Below, one piece after another: positions 50,267-59,123 of a DNA stretch of 64,000 nucleotides. Under the pieces are notes generated by a model. It was given only the letters and a program-made list of their open reading frames with translations, had not been told where the DNA came from and did not search any database. Position 1 is the stretch's first letter. Each line of letters starts with the position of its first letter. The stretch is taken from NCBI GenBank assembly GCA_963666705.2, contig CAXXKO010000016.1:62001-126000 (forward strand), written 5' to 3'. The position numbers were made by a program, and so were the translations under genes. This stretch comes from G963666705 sp963666705 (lineage in GTDB: Bacteria > Pseudomonadota > Alphaproteobacteria > CADEGL01).

Positions 50267-52087
50267 ATGACCTACGCCCAGATCGTCGTCCTGGCGCTGG
50301 TGCCGGCCCTGTTCGTCTTCTTCGTCTGGGGGCGCTGGCGCTACGACGTGGTCGCCTTCGTCGCCCTCCTGGTCGCCGTGGTCCTCGGCGTGGTGCCGGC
50401 GGCGGGCGCCTTCGCTGGCTTCGGGCACCCCGCGACCATCACCGTGGCCGCCGTCCTGGTGGTGAGCCGCGCGCTTTCGAACGCCGGCGCCATCGATTTG
50501 GTGGCGCGCACCCTGCGCCCCGCGGCGCGCACGGTGACGAGTCACGTGGCCGCGCTCTCCGGCGCGGCCGCGGCGCTTTCGGGCTTCATCAACAACGTGG
50601 GCGCCCTGGCCCTCTTCATGCCCGTGGCGATCGAGACCGCGCGCAAGGCCGGGCGCTCCCCCGCCACGGTGCTGATGCCCCTTTCCTTCGGCTCGATCCT
50701 GGGTGGCCTGGTGACGCTGATCGGCACGCCGCCCAACATCATCATCGCCGCCTATCGCGGCACCATCGGCGAAGAGCCCTTCGCCATGTTCGACTTCGCG
50801 CCCGTGGGCTTGCCCATCGCGGTCGTCGGCGTCGCCTTCGTGGCGCTCGTGGGCTGGCGCCTGATCCCATCCCAGCGCCGCGCGGCCCGGCCCGCGGAGG
50901 CCATGTTCGACATCGGCGACTATGTCGGCGAGGCGCGCGTGCCCGAGGACTCGAAGGCCGTGGGCAAGGCGGTCTTCGAGCTCGACGACGTGACCCATGA
51001 GACCGACGCCCTGATCGTCGGCCTGATCCGGGGCGCGAGGCGCATCCTCGCCGTGCGGCGCGAGCGTATCCAAGCCGGCGACCTACTGCTCATCGAGGCC
51101 GCGCCCGAGGCGCTCGGCAAGCTCTCGGCCGCCCTCGGCCTCGATCTCGTCGCCGACCCCGCGGATGAGGCGGGGGCGGACGGCGAGGCGGGGGGGAAGG
51201 CGGAGCCGCGCTCCATTAGCCTGCGCTCCGACGACGTCGCCGTCTCCGAGGCCGTGGTCGGCCCGCGCTCGCGCGTCGCCGGGCGCACGGCGGAGACCAT
51301 CCATTTCCGGCGCCGTTACGGCGCCAACCTGCTGGCCGTCTCGCGCGAGGGGCGGCCCTACCGGGACCGTCTGTCGAGCTTCCGCTTCGAGGTCGGGGAC
51401 GTGCTGCTGCTGCAAGGCGACGCCGAGCGCCTGCCCGGCATCATCGCGACCCTCGGCTGCCTGCCCCTGGCCGAGCGGCGCCTGCATGTCGGGCGCCCCC
51501 GGCAGGCGGGCATGGCGACCGGCATCTTCGCGGCCGCCATCCTCACCGCCGCCTTCGGGCTCGTCTCGTTCCCCGTGGCCCTGGCCCTGGCGGCGGCGGC
51601 CATGGTGGTCGCGAACATCGTGCCGGCGCGCGAGCTCTACGACGATATCGACTGGCCCGTGGTGGTGCTGCTGGGCGCCTTGATCCCCGTCGGAGGCGCG
51701 CTCGAGAGCACCGGCGCCACCGGGCTCGTCGCGGGCGCTATTCTGAGCCTCGCTGGCGACGCCTCCGCGGTCGTGGTGCTGACCCTCCTGATGGTCGTGA
51801 CCATGACCCTCTCGGATGTCATGAACAACGCCGCGACGGCGGTGGTCGCGGCCCCCATCGGCGTCGCCATCGCGGGCCAGCTCGGGGTCAGCCCCGATCC
51901 CTTCCTGATGGCGGTGGCGGTGGGCGCGTCCTGCGCCTTCCTGACCCCCATCGGGCACCAGAACAACACCCTCATCATGGGGCCGGGCGGCTACCGTTTC
52001 GGGGATTACTGGCGCGTCGGCCTGCCGCTCGAAATCATCATCGTCGCCATGGGCATCCCCCTCATCCTGTGGGCCTGGCCACTGTAA
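50267..52087 (+). CDS. SLC13/DASS-family permease with TrkA-C (RCK_C) domains
   Basis: Sodium/dicarboxylate-type (ArsB/NhaD superfamily) permease of 606 residues. Hydrophobic halves at about residues 5-200 and 405-600 contain the repeated SGFINNVGALALFMP and LSDVMNNAATAVVAAP transport motifs (the N-N-V/N-N-A signatures). Two TrkA-C-like regulatory domains lie between them (about 210-300 and 320-400). SNT motifs of this type carry dicarboxylates, sulfate or silicate; the substrate is not predictable. Stop at 52087; a repeat array follows. Confidence 0.9.
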   Translation: MTYAQIVVLALVPALFVFFVWGRWRYDVVAFVALLVAVVLGVVPAAGAFAGFGHPATITVAAVLVVSRALSNAGAIDLVARTLRPAARTVTSHVAALSGAAAALSGFINNVGALALFMPVAIETARKAGRSPATVLMPLSFGSILGGLVTLIGTPPNIIIAAYRGTIGEEPFAMFDFAPVGLPIAVVGVAFVALVGWRLIPSQRRAARPAEAMFDIGDYVGEARVPEDSKAVGKAVFELDDVTHETDALIVGLIRGARRILAVRRERIQAGDLLLIEAAPEALGKLSAALGLDLVADPADEAGADGEAGGKAEPRSISLRSDDVAVSEAVVGPRSRVAGRTAETIHFRRRYGANLLAVSREGRPYRDRLSSFRFEVGDVLLLQGDAERLPGIIATLGCLPLAERRLHVGRPRQAGMATGIFAAAILTAAFGLVSFPVALALAAAAMVVANIVPARELYDDIDWPVVVLLGALIPVGGALESTGATGLVAGAILSLAGDASAVVVLTLLMVVTMTLSDVMNNAATAVVAAPIGVAIAGQLGVSPDPFLMAVAVGASCAFLTPIGHQNNTLIMGPGGYRFGDYWRVGLPLEIIIVAMGIPLILWAWPL

Positions 52088-52106
52088 TCAGCGCGCCCCG
52101 CAGAAT

Positions 52107-52473
52107 AGCGGCGGACCCGCTCCAGGCCGCAAGGCGGCCCGCCGGTCGTCCGGCGCGCCCGCGCAGGCGCGGACCTCTCGGTCCGCTGCCGCGAGCGAAA
52201 CAAACGCTAGAGCGGGTCCGTTCGAAGCGGACCCGCTCCAGGCCTCGAGGCGGCCCGCCGGTCGTCCGGCGCGCCCGCGCAGGCGCGGACCATTCGGTCC
52301 GCTGCCGCGAGCGACAAGATAGCGAGAGCGATTCCAGCTCGACTGGAACCGCTCCAGGCCTCGAGGCGGCCCGCCGGTCGTCCGGCGCGCCCGCGCGGGC
52401 GCGGACCTCTCGGTCCGCTGCCGCGAGCGAAACAAACGCTAGAGCGGGTCCGCTCGAAGCGGACCCGCTCTAG
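52107..52473. repeat. tandem array of three 116-bp interspersed repeats
   Basis: Units begin with CAGGCC at 52123, 52239 and 52355, a period of 116 bp. Each holds the same GC-rich core with an inner GCGGACC/GGTCCGC hairpin. They are separated by hairpins at 52210-52238 (11-bp perfect arms GAGCGGGTCCG), 52326-52354 (GAGCGATTCCAG with CTGGAACCGCTC) and 52439-52473 (14-bp perfect arms). The array begins truncated and lies between two convergent genes. Its right edge contains the stop codon of the minus-strand dehydrogenase gene. Confidence 0.9.
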
Positions 52474-53345
52474 CGCGTCGGCGTGGGGGTGTCGCCGCTA
52501 TAGTCGTAGAAGCCCCGGCCCGCCTTGCGGCCGAGCCAGCCGGCCTCGACATACTTCACCAGCAGCGGGCACGGCCGGTACTTCGAATCGGCGAGCCCGT
52601 CATAGAGCACCTGCATGACCGCGAGGCAGGTGTCGAGGCCGATGAAGTCGGCCAGCTCGAGCGGCCCCATGGGATGGTTGGCGCCGAGCTTCATGGCCGT
52701 GTCGATGGAACTGACGTTGCCCACGCCCTCGTAAAGCACGTAGATGGCCTCGTTGATCATGGGCAGGAGGATGCGGTTGACCATGAAGGCCGGGAAATCC
52801 TCCGACACGGCGACGGTCTTGCCCAGCTTGCCCGTAAGTTCGCGCACCGTGTCGAATGCGACCGGGTCGGTCGCGAGCCCGCGGATGAGCTCGACCAGCT
52901 CCATCATCGGCACCGGGTTCATGAAGTGCATGCCGAGGAACTTCTCGGGCCGGTCGGTGGCCGAGCCCAGACGCGTGATGGAGATCGAGGAGGTGTTGGT
53001 GGCGAGCAGCGCCTCGGGCTTGAGCAACGGGCACAACTCCTTGAAGATGGTGCGCTTGACCTCCTCCTTCTCGATCGCCGACTCGATGATGAAATCGCAA
53101 TCCGCGACCGGGGCCAGGCCCGTGCCGGTGCCGATGCGGCCGAGGGCCGCCGCCATGTCGGCCTCGCTGATGCGGCCGCGCCCGGCCTGGCGCCGCAGGT
53201 TCCGCTCGATGACCTCGAGCGCCCGGTCGAGCGTCGCCTGATCGATATCGGCCAGCACCACGTCGAAGCCGGCGAGGGCGCAGACATGGGCGATGCCGTT
53301 GCCCATCTGGCCGGCGCCGATGATGCCGATCTTCCTGATTTCCAT
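52470..53345 (-). CDS. 3-hydroxybutyryl-CoA dehydrogenase
   Basis: NAD(P)-dependent dehydrogenase of 291 residues acting on 3-hydroxybutyryl-CoA. GIIGAGQMGNGIAHVCALAG is the NAD motif at residues 7-26; TNTSSISITRLGS near 115, HFMNPVPMMELVE near 140 with the catalytic His/Glu, FMVNRILLPMINEA near 190 and NHPMGPLELADFIGLD near 230 are the family motifs. It supplies acetoacetyl-CoA/3-hydroxybutyryl-CoA conversion in the ethylmalonyl-CoA pathway or PHB metabolism. ATG 53345 was chosen next to the EtfA gene stop. The TAG stop lies in the repeat array edge. Confidence 0.95.
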   Translation of the reverse strand: MEIRKIGIIGAGQMGNGIAHVCALAGFDVVLADIDQATLDRALEVIERNLRRQAGRGRISEADMAAALGRIGTGTGLAPVADCDFIIESAIEKEEVKRTIFKELCPLLKPEALLATNTSSISITRLGSATDRPEKFLGMHFMNPVPMMELVELIRGLATDPVAFDTVRELTGKLGKTVAVSEDFPAFMVNRILLPMINEAIYVLYEGVGNVSSIDTAMKLGANHPMGPLELADFIGLDTCLAVMQVLYDGLADSKYRPCPLLVKYVEAGWLGRKAGRGFYDYSGDTPTPTR

Positions 53346-53377
53346 GGGCTCCGCGTCCCCTTTCGAGTCCGGGCCGC

Positions 53378-54322
53378 TCAACCCGCCTTGTCCAGCTCGG
53401 CCGACAGCTCCGGCAGCGCGTTGAACAGGTCCGCGACCAGGCCGTAGTCGGCGACCTGGAAGATCGGCGCCTCCTCGTCCTTGTTGATGGCGACGATGAC
53501 CTTGCTGTCCTTCATGCCGGCCAGGTGCTGGATGGCGCCCGAGATGCCGACGGCGATATAGAGGTCGGGCGCCACGATCTTGCCGGTCTGGCCGACCTGG
53601 TAGTCGTTGGGTACGAAGCCCGCGTCGACGGCCGCCCGGGAAGCGCCGACGGCGGCGTTCAGCTTGTCCGCGATGTCCTCGAGCATGGGGAAGTTGTCTC
53701 CACTCTGCATGCCCCGGCCACCGGAGATGACGACCCGCGCGCTGGTGAGCTCGGGCCGGTCGCCGCCACTCTCGGAGAGCCCGCCGAAGGTGACGAGCCC
53801 GGAGTCCGTCGGGGTGCCGGCGACGGCCTCGATCGAGGCCGAGCCGCCCTCCGCGGCCGCGTCCTCGAAGCTCGTGCCGCGCACGGTGATGACTTTGACC
53901 GCATCGCTCGACTGCACGGTCGCCAACGCGTTGCCGGCATAGATCGGGCGCACGAAGGTGTCCGCCGACTCGATGCCGGAGATATCGGAGATCTGGGCCA
54001 CGTCGAGGGCCACGGCGACCCGCGGCATGACGTTCTTGCCCAGGGTGGTGGCGGGGGCCAGCACGTGGGTGTAGCCGGTGGCGAGGCCGGCGATCACGGG
54101 CGCCAGGTTCTCGGCCACGTGGTGCTCGAGGGCCGGGTGGTCGGCGACCAGCACCCTGGCGGCGCCCACGACCTTGGCGGCGGCCTCGGCCACGGCGCCG
54201 CAATCGTGCCCGGCGACCAGGATGTCGACATCGCCGCCGATCATGGCGGCGGCCGTCATGGTGTTGAGGGTCGCGGGCTTGAGCTCGCGGTTGTCGTGCT
54301 CGGCGATGACCAGGATGCTCAT
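53378..54322 (-). CDS. etfA: electron transfer flavoprotein alpha subunit
   Basis: Flavoprotein subunit of 314 residues that binds FAD and AMP with EtfB and passes electrons from acyl-CoA dehydrogenases to ETF-ubiquinone oxidoreductase. The C-terminal FAD domain carries VISGGRGMQSGDNF near 200, VGQTGKIVAPDLYIAVGISGAIQHLAG near 250 and INKDEEAPIFQVADYG near 280, the family signature. It starts one base before the end of EtfB, an overlapping operon. The electron source here is the nearby methylsuccinyl-CoA dehydrogenase. Confidence 0.96.
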   Translation of the reverse strand: MSILVIAEHDNRELKPATLNTMTAAAMIGGDVDILVAGHDCGAVAEAAAKVVGAARVLVADHPALEHHVAENLAPVIAGLATGYTHVLAPATTLGKNVMPRVAVALDVAQISDISGIESADTFVRPIYAGNALATVQSSDAVKVITVRGTSFEDAAAEGGSASIEAVAGTPTDSGLVTFGGLSESGGDRPELTSARVVISGGRGMQSGDNFPMLEDIADKLNAAVGASRAAVDAGFVPNDYQVGQTGKIVAPDLYIAVGISGAIQHLAGMKDSKVIVAINKDEEAPIFQVADYGLVADLFNALPELSAELDKAG

Positions 54323-54323
54323 C

Positions 54324-55073
54324 TCAGATGACCTTTGCTTCGTTCCTGAGCTTCTCGACCAGCTCGGCCACCGATGCGACCTTGGTGCCGGCCTGGCGCT
54401 TGGACGGCTCGACCACGCTCAGAAGCGTGAGCCGCAGCGTCGGGTCCACGCCCAGATCCTCGGGCGAAAGGGTCTCGATCGGCTTCTTCTTCGCCTTCAT
54501 GATGTTGGGCAGCGAGGCGTAGCGTGGCTCGTTGAGGCGCAGATCGACGCTCAGGACCGCCGGCATGGTGAGGGTCAGGCTCTCGAGCCCGCCATCCACC
54601 TCGCGCACCACTTTCGCCTTGCCGTCGGCGATCTCGAGCTTGGAGACGAAGGTGCCTTGCGCCCAGCCGAGGAGGGCGGACAGCATCTGCGGCGTCTGGT
54701 TGCAGTCGTCGTCGATCGCCTGCTTGCCGAGGAGGATCAGCTCCGGCCCCTCGCGCTCGACGATCTTCTGCAGGCACTTGGCCACCGCCAGCGGCTCGAG
54801 CGCCACGTCGGTCTCCACCAGGATGCCGCGGTCGGCGCCCATGGCGAGCGCGGTGCGGATGGTCTCCTGGCACTGGGTCACGCCGAGGGATACGGCGATG
54901 ATCTCCGCCACCGTGCCCGCCTCCTTGAGGCGTATGGCCTCCTCGACGGCGATCTCGTCGAAGGGGTTCATGGACATCTTGACGTTCTGCGTCTCGACGC
55001 CGGTGCCATCGGACTTGACGCGGATCTTGACGTTGTAATCGACCACCCGCTTGACCGGGACCAGGACCTTCAT
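54324..55073 (-). CDS. etfB: electron transfer flavoprotein beta subunit
   Basis: Adenine-nucleotide-binding subunit of ETF, 249 residues. MNPFDEIAVEEAIRLKEAG near 37 and the VSLGVTQCQETIRTALAMGADRG segment near 60 are the family signature; the C-terminal arm that embraces EtfA is the helical tail with KLRNEAKVI. A 157-bp gap with a TGCA-n2-GCACAA motif separates it from the adenosyltransferase gene upstream, so it probably has its own promoter. Confidence 0.96.
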   Translation of the reverse strand: MKVLVPVKRVVDYNVKIRVKSDGTGVETQNVKMSMNPFDEIAVEEAIRLKEAGTVAEIIAVSLGVTQCQETIRTALAMGADRGILVETDVALEPLAVAKCLQKIVEREGPELILLGKQAIDDDCNQTPQMLSALLGWAQGTFVSKLEIADGKAKVVREVDGGLESLTLTMPAVLSVDLRLNEPRYASLPNIMKAKKKPIETLSPEDLGVDPTLRLTLLSVVEPSKRQAGTKVASVAELVEKLRNEAKVI

Positions 55074-55106
55074 GGCTGACCTTTCGCTTGCCCGCCGCGG
55101 TTACGC

Positions 55107-55118
55107 TGCACCGCACAA
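55107..55118. promoter_or_regulatory. TGCA-n2-GCACAA motif upstream of etfBA
   Basis: TGCACCGCACAA lies 34 bp before the etfB start. The same pattern, TGCAATGCACAA, is found in the ccr/ecm intergenic region. Both read TGC-N3-GCA followed by CAA, which resembles the TGC-N3-GCA pattern reported for PhaR-type regulators; shared control of the pathway genes is inference. Confidence 0.4.
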
Positions 55119-55230
55119 GAAGACACCACGCGAGGCGGCGCCTCCTTCAAACGAGTTTTCGCGCGGCCCCGGCTTCGCGGGCGCAACCTAAGCCGGCCAT
55201 TTGGGCATGTCAATCAGCGCGGCGGACCCG

Positions 55231-55806
55231 TCAGCGGCTCGCGCCCGGGACCCAGAGAACGTCGCCGCCGGCGCCCAGGTTCACGTGCCGCGCGAGCACG
55301 AAGAGGTGGTCGGACAGGCGGTTCGCATACTTGAGCGCGTCCGGGTTGACGGCCTCCGACGCGGCCAGCTCGGCGATCAGGCGCTCGGCCCGCCGGGTCG
55401 TGGTGCGCGCGAGGTGGAGATAGGCCGCGCCCGGCGAGCCGCCCGGCAGGATGAAGGATTCGAGCGGCGCCAGGGCCGCGTTGAGGCCGTCGATCTCGCG
55501 CTCCAGCCGCTCGACCTGGGACGGGGTGATCCTGAGGGGCGGGTATTTCGGGTCCGGGCGCTCGGGCGTGCAGAGGTCGGCCCCGAGGTCGAACAGGTCG
55601 TTCTGGATGCGGGCGAGCATGGCGTCGGCCATGTCGTCCCCTGGGCCGTCCAAGTGTAGCCGGGCGATGCCGATGACGGCGTTGGCCTCGTCCACCTCGC
55701 CATAGGCGGCGACGCGGAGGGCGTATTTCGCGACCCGCGCGCCGTCGCCGAGTGAGGTCTCGCCGGCGTCGCCGCCGCGCGTATAGATCTTGGTAAGCTT
55801 GACCAT
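55231..55806 (-). CDS. cob(I)alamin adenosyltransferase, PduO type
   Basis: Enzyme of 191 residues that makes adenosylcobalamin from cob(I)alamin and ATP. TRGGDAGETSLGDGARVAK near the N-terminus is the ATP-binding signature; RLEREIDGLNAALAPL and FILPGGSPGAAYLHLARTTTRRAER are the other family motifs. Its product is the cofactor of ethylmalonyl-CoA and methylmalonyl-CoA mutases, which fits the neighbouring genes. It starts 7 bp after the methylsuccinyl-CoA dehydrogenase gene. Confidence 0.94.
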   Translation of the reverse strand: MVKLTKIYTRGGDAGETSLGDGARVAKYALRVAAYGEVDEANAVIGIARLHLDGPGDDMADAMLARIQNDLFDLGADLCTPERPDPKYPPLRITPSQVERLEREIDGLNAALAPLESFILPGGSPGAAYLHLARTTTRRAERLIAELAASEAVNPDALKYANRLSDHLFVLARHVNLGAGGDVLWVPGASR

Positions 55807-55813
55807 GGCGCCC

Positions 55814-57532
55814 TCAATTCCTCCGGCCCAGGAGGCCGCGGGCGATGACGTGGGCCTGGATCTCGGCCGTGCCCTCGAAGATGTTGAGGATGCGGGCATC
55901 GCACAGCACGCGGCTCGCGGCGAACTCCTGGGCATAGCCGTTGCCGCCATGGATCTGCACGGCCTGGTCCGCGTTGGCCCAGGCGACCCGGGCGGCGAGC
56001 AGTTTCGCCATCCCCGCCTCGATATCGCAGCGCCGGCCCGAATCCTTCTCCCGCGCGGCGAAATGGGCGAGCTGGCGCGAGACCATGGTCTCGACCGCCA
56101 TCCAGGCGAGCTTGCCCGAGACCCGCGGGAAGGTGTAGATGGGCTTGCCGAACTGCACCCGCTCGGTGGCGTAGCCGAGGCCGATCTCGAGCGCGTTGCG
56201 CGCCACGCCGACGGCCCGGGCGGCCGTCTGGATGCGGGCCGATTCGAAGGTCGCCATGAGCTGCTTGAAGCCCTGGCCCTCGGCGCCGCCCAGGAGGTCG
56301 TCCGCCGGCACCGCGAAGCCGTCGAAGGCGAGCTCGAACTCCTTCATGCCGCGGTACCCGAGCACGCCGATCTCACCGCCCGTCATGCCGTCGGCGGGGA
56401 AGGGGTCCCCCTCGGTGCCGCGGGGCTTGGCCGCGAAGAACATGCTGAGGCCGTGATAGCCGGCCACGTCCGGGTCGGTGCGCGCGAGAAGGGTCATCAG
56501 GTCGGCGCGCGCGGCGTGGGTAATCCAGGTCTTGTTGCCCGTGACCCGGTAGACATCGCCGTCGCGAATGGCGCGGGTGCGCAGGTTGCCGAGGTCGGAG
56601 CCCGAATTGGGCTCGGTGAAGACCGCCGTCGGCAGGATCGCGCCGCTGACGATGCCGGGCAGCCAGCGTTCGCGCTGCTCGGGCGTGCCGAAAAGGACCA
56701 GGAGCTCGGCAGCGATCTCCGAGCGGGTGCCGAGCGAGCCGACGCCGATATAGGCCGCCGCCAGCTCTTCCGTCACCACGCACATGGCCGTCTTGCCCAT
56801 GCCGAGGCCGCCCAGCGCCTCCGGCACCGTGAGGCCGAAGACGCCGAGCTCGGCCATCTGCTCGATGATATCGAGCGGGATCAGCGCGTCGCGCAAGTGC
56901 CACCCGTGGGCATGGGGCGCCACCTGCTCGCGCCCGAAACGGCGGAACTGGTCGCGCACCAGGACGAGGGTCTCGTCCTCGAGCCCGTCGTCGCCGAAAT
57001 TGCCGTCGGCGATGAGCGCGGCAATGCGCGCCCGCGCGGCGTTCGTATTGCCACCGGCCACCAACGCCGCGACGGCCGAATCGTCGAGCCCGCGCGCGGC
57101 ATCCCCCGAAAGGCCCATGTCGGCGGGGCGCACGATCTCCACCTGGCTCAGCGGAATGCCGCCCCGCATCTGGCCGAGATATTCGCCGAAAGCCGCCTGG
57201 AGCATGAGCGCCTCGAGCTCGCCCAGGCGCCCGGCCGCCTCCAGCCGCCGGGCCCAGCCCAGCATCTCGCGCAGGGCGGTGGCGTAGGTGGCGGCCCAGG
57301 CGTAGCCGTGAGCGGCGAACTGGTGCTCTTCGAGAAGGGCGGGATCGGCCCCCTTCTCCCCCGCCACCAGCGCCGCCACGGCGGCGCGCGCATCGGCCAC
57401 GAACCGCTCGGCCGCGAGAAGCGCCCGGCCGCAGGTCGGGATCAAATCGGGGACCAGCCCGCCCACGGGCTCGTCGAAGGCTTTCTCGAGGGTCTGGTTC
57501 ATTGGCACTCGACTGGGATCGTCCGTTGCCAT
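55814..57532 (-). CDS. mcd: methylsuccinyl-CoA dehydrogenase
   Basis: FAD-dependent acyl-CoA dehydrogenase of 572 residues that oxidises methylsuccinyl-CoA to mesaconyl-CoA. Residues 1-150 form the extra N-terminal domain typical of Mcd; then comes a normal acyl-CoA dehydrogenase with LTVPEALGGLGMGKTAMCVV near 240, PTAVFTEPNSGSDLG near 295, VTGNKTWITHAARADL near 325, and the C-terminal IFEGTAEIQ. The N-terminal extension and the neighbours ccr and ecm separate it from ordinary acyl-CoA dehydrogenases. Start shares one base with the stop of the ATPase gene (TGATG). Confidence 0.92.
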   Translation of the reverse strand: MATDDPSRVPMNQTLEKAFDEPVGGLVPDLIPTCGRALLAAERFVADARAAVAALVAGEKGADPALLEEHQFAAHGYAWAATYATALREMLGWARRLEAAGRLGELEALMLQAAFGEYLGQMRGGIPLSQVEIVRPADMGLSGDAARGLDDSAVAALVAGGNTNAARARIAALIADGNFGDDGLEDETLVLVRDQFRRFGREQVAPHAHGWHLRDALIPLDIIEQMAELGVFGLTVPEALGGLGMGKTAMCVVTEELAAAYIGVGSLGTRSEIAAELLVLFGTPEQRERWLPGIVSGAILPTAVFTEPNSGSDLGNLRTRAIRDGDVYRVTGNKTWITHAARADLMTLLARTDPDVAGYHGLSMFFAAKPRGTEGDPFPADGMTGGEIGVLGYRGMKEFELAFDGFAVPADDLLGGAEGQGFKQLMATFESARIQTAARAVGVARNALEIGLGYATERVQFGKPIYTFPRVSGKLAWMAVETMVSRQLAHFAAREKDSGRRCDIEAGMAKLLAARVAWANADQAVQIHGGNGYAQEFAASRVLCDARILNIFEGTAEIQAHVIARGLLGRRN

Positions 57533-59037
57533 CAGGCAGCCTCGCCGAGGAAGCCGGCGAAGTCCTCAAGACCGACGCAACGGTAGCCCATCCGTTCGAG
57601 GCGGTTGCGTTGATCGGCGGTGAAGGCCGGACTATACAACGCCTTTTCCACTTCCCAGTTGGAAAACCGCCGGCCTTCCTTGGTCGCGAGGAACCTCGCG
57701 ATGTGGCCATCGAAAGCTTCGAGGGAGGCGGGATTGTGGGCAACGGGATTGCGCTTGCAGGAGCCGAACCGGGCCACGGCCGCGTCGTCGTTGCTGGCCA
57801 CCATGTCGATTTCTATATCGGAGCCATCCGCCTTGTTCCAGTACCCGCGCACCATATCGGTCAACGGGAAATCGCCGACCCCTTTTCGTGAGCATTCCGC
57901 CATGAGAAGGCGCACCATTTTCTCGAACGCGAAGCCCTCCCGGACCTTCAAAGCCGCATCTGCGCGCGCGACGGCCCGCGGAATCGGCTGTACCCGCGCG
58001 ATCTGTACGTTGCGGGCAAGCGCGCTCAACCAGGCCGCCAGGAAGTTGTCGGTAATGGCGTACCGCCCCTTCCGCGACCGCCGGCCGGCGAAAACCGGCT
58101 GGCGCCTCTCGACCATTTGGTATCGCTCGATCAGCGTCTGCAGGTAGGCGCTCAACTGCCTGTCGTCATCTGACCCGGCCCGGGCGTATTCCGAGACGAG
58201 CTCGCCATAAGAGCTCGCACCCTTGTACGCGAGCAGCTTCAGCACGCTGTCGTACCGGCCGCGCAACTCGCGCAGGAACCAATACGCGGCTTCGTCGCGC
58301 ATGGGGCTCGATCCCTCGAAAAATAGTCGCCGGATTGTATCGGCCCGATAGTCGGCATTGGGCCCGAGGACTCCCTGCTCGAAGCAATCGCGGTAGAATT
58401 TGGGCACGCCCTCGAACAGCGACCACAGGAACAGACGCTGCCCCGGGTCGGTGATCCCGTGGGCGGTGAACATTTCGAACAATGTGGCGAAATCCCAGTG
58501 GCCCACCTCGATGCGATGGGTCACCCGATTGAAGAGCGGTGAGCCGCGGTCCTCGAGGATCGCCGTCATCTCGGTATTGATCGAGCCGAGCACGAACAGC
58601 CCGCCCTTTCGCGTATCGCGCAGCCTGTCGACGCCGGCCTGCAGGTAGGATGTGAAGGGCGAGAGCTGCTTGCGGTGGAAGTACTGGAATTCGTCGATGA
58701 CGACGATGGTGCGGTTCTCGCACAGCACCGCGATGACGTCCGCCATATCGGCGAAGGTTCGCGCCGGGCGGGGGCCCGATTCGGCGCCCGTGTCCTCCAG
58801 CGCGTCCTCGAACGCCTGGACGACACCGCGTTCGTCGCTGTCCGGAACCTGAAAATAAATCGACCGTGTTTTCGGCCGGTCGAGAAGCGCGCGCCGGATG
58901 AGCGTGGTCTTGCCGATGCGCCGGCGGCCGGAGATCGCGCAAAAGAACCATCGCCCGGAGGAGACGATGCCGTCGATTTCCGCCTGCTCCGTCGCCCGGC
59001 CGTAAAAATCCCAGGTGCAAGGTGGCTGTGGGGTCAT
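57532..59037 (-). CDS. archaeal-ATPase-type AAA+ protein with C-terminal DUF234-like nuclease-fold domain
   Basis: Protein of 501 residues of the ATPase_2/DUF234 type. Walker A SGRRRIGKTTLIRRA near residue 37, Walker B TIVVIDEFQYFH near 110, a sensor-like LGSINTEMTAI near 150, a winged-helix region (about 250-330) and a C-terminal domain with GFAFEKMVRLL, DIEIDMVAS and ARFGSCKRN, which resembles the PD-(D/E)xK nuclease motif pattern. Such genes occur singly in bacteria and archaea and their role is unknown; they are often mobile. It breaks the mcd-ccr gene order. Its leader is AT-rich with a palindrome ending 4 bases before the start. Confidence 0.85.
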   Translation of the reverse strand: MTPQPPCTWDFYGRATEQAEIDGIVSSGRWFFCAISGRRRIGKTTLIRRALLDRPKTRSIYFQVPDSDERGVVQAFEDALEDTGAESGPRPARTFADMADVIAVLCENRTIVVIDEFQYFHRKQLSPFTSYLQAGVDRLRDTRKGGLFVLGSINTEMTAILEDRGSPLFNRVTHRIEVGHWDFATLFEMFTAHGITDPGQRLFLWSLFEGVPKFYRDCFEQGVLGPNADYRADTIRRLFFEGSSPMRDEAAYWFLRELRGRYDSVLKLLAYKGASSYGELVSEYARAGSDDDRQLSAYLQTLIERYQMVERRQPVFAGRRSRKGRYAITDNFLAAWLSALARNVQIARVQPIPRAVARADAALKVREGFAFEKMVRLLMAECSRKGVGDFPLTDMVRGYWNKADGSDIEIDMVASNDDAAVARFGSCKRNPVAHNPASLEAFDGHIARFLATKEGRRFSNWEVEKALYSPAFTADQRNRLERMGYRCVGLEDFAGFLGEAA

Positions 59038-59040
59038 TCC

Positions 59041-59066
59041 ATTAACATAATAAAAATTATGTTAAT
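59041..59066. promoter_or_regulatory. AT-rich palindrome at the ATPase gene start
   Basis: ATTAACATAA (59041-59050) and TTATGTTAAT (59057-59066) are exact inverted repeats with a 6-base spacer. They lie 4 bases before the ATPase start codon, where the ribosome-binding site and operator would be. The surroundings are about 80% AT in a GC-rich neighbourhood. An autoregulatory operator or RNA hairpin is possible. Confidence 0.55.
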
Positions 59067-59123
59067 TTCAATCCCATTGTAACCCTTTGACTCAACTTGT
59101 ATAAGTACGAACTCAAGCGTGCC

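Noticed and set aside
55790..57586. Plus-strand 598-codon frame opposite mcd
   Set aside because: Antisense shadow; mcd on the minus strand has full acyl-CoA dehydrogenase motifs.
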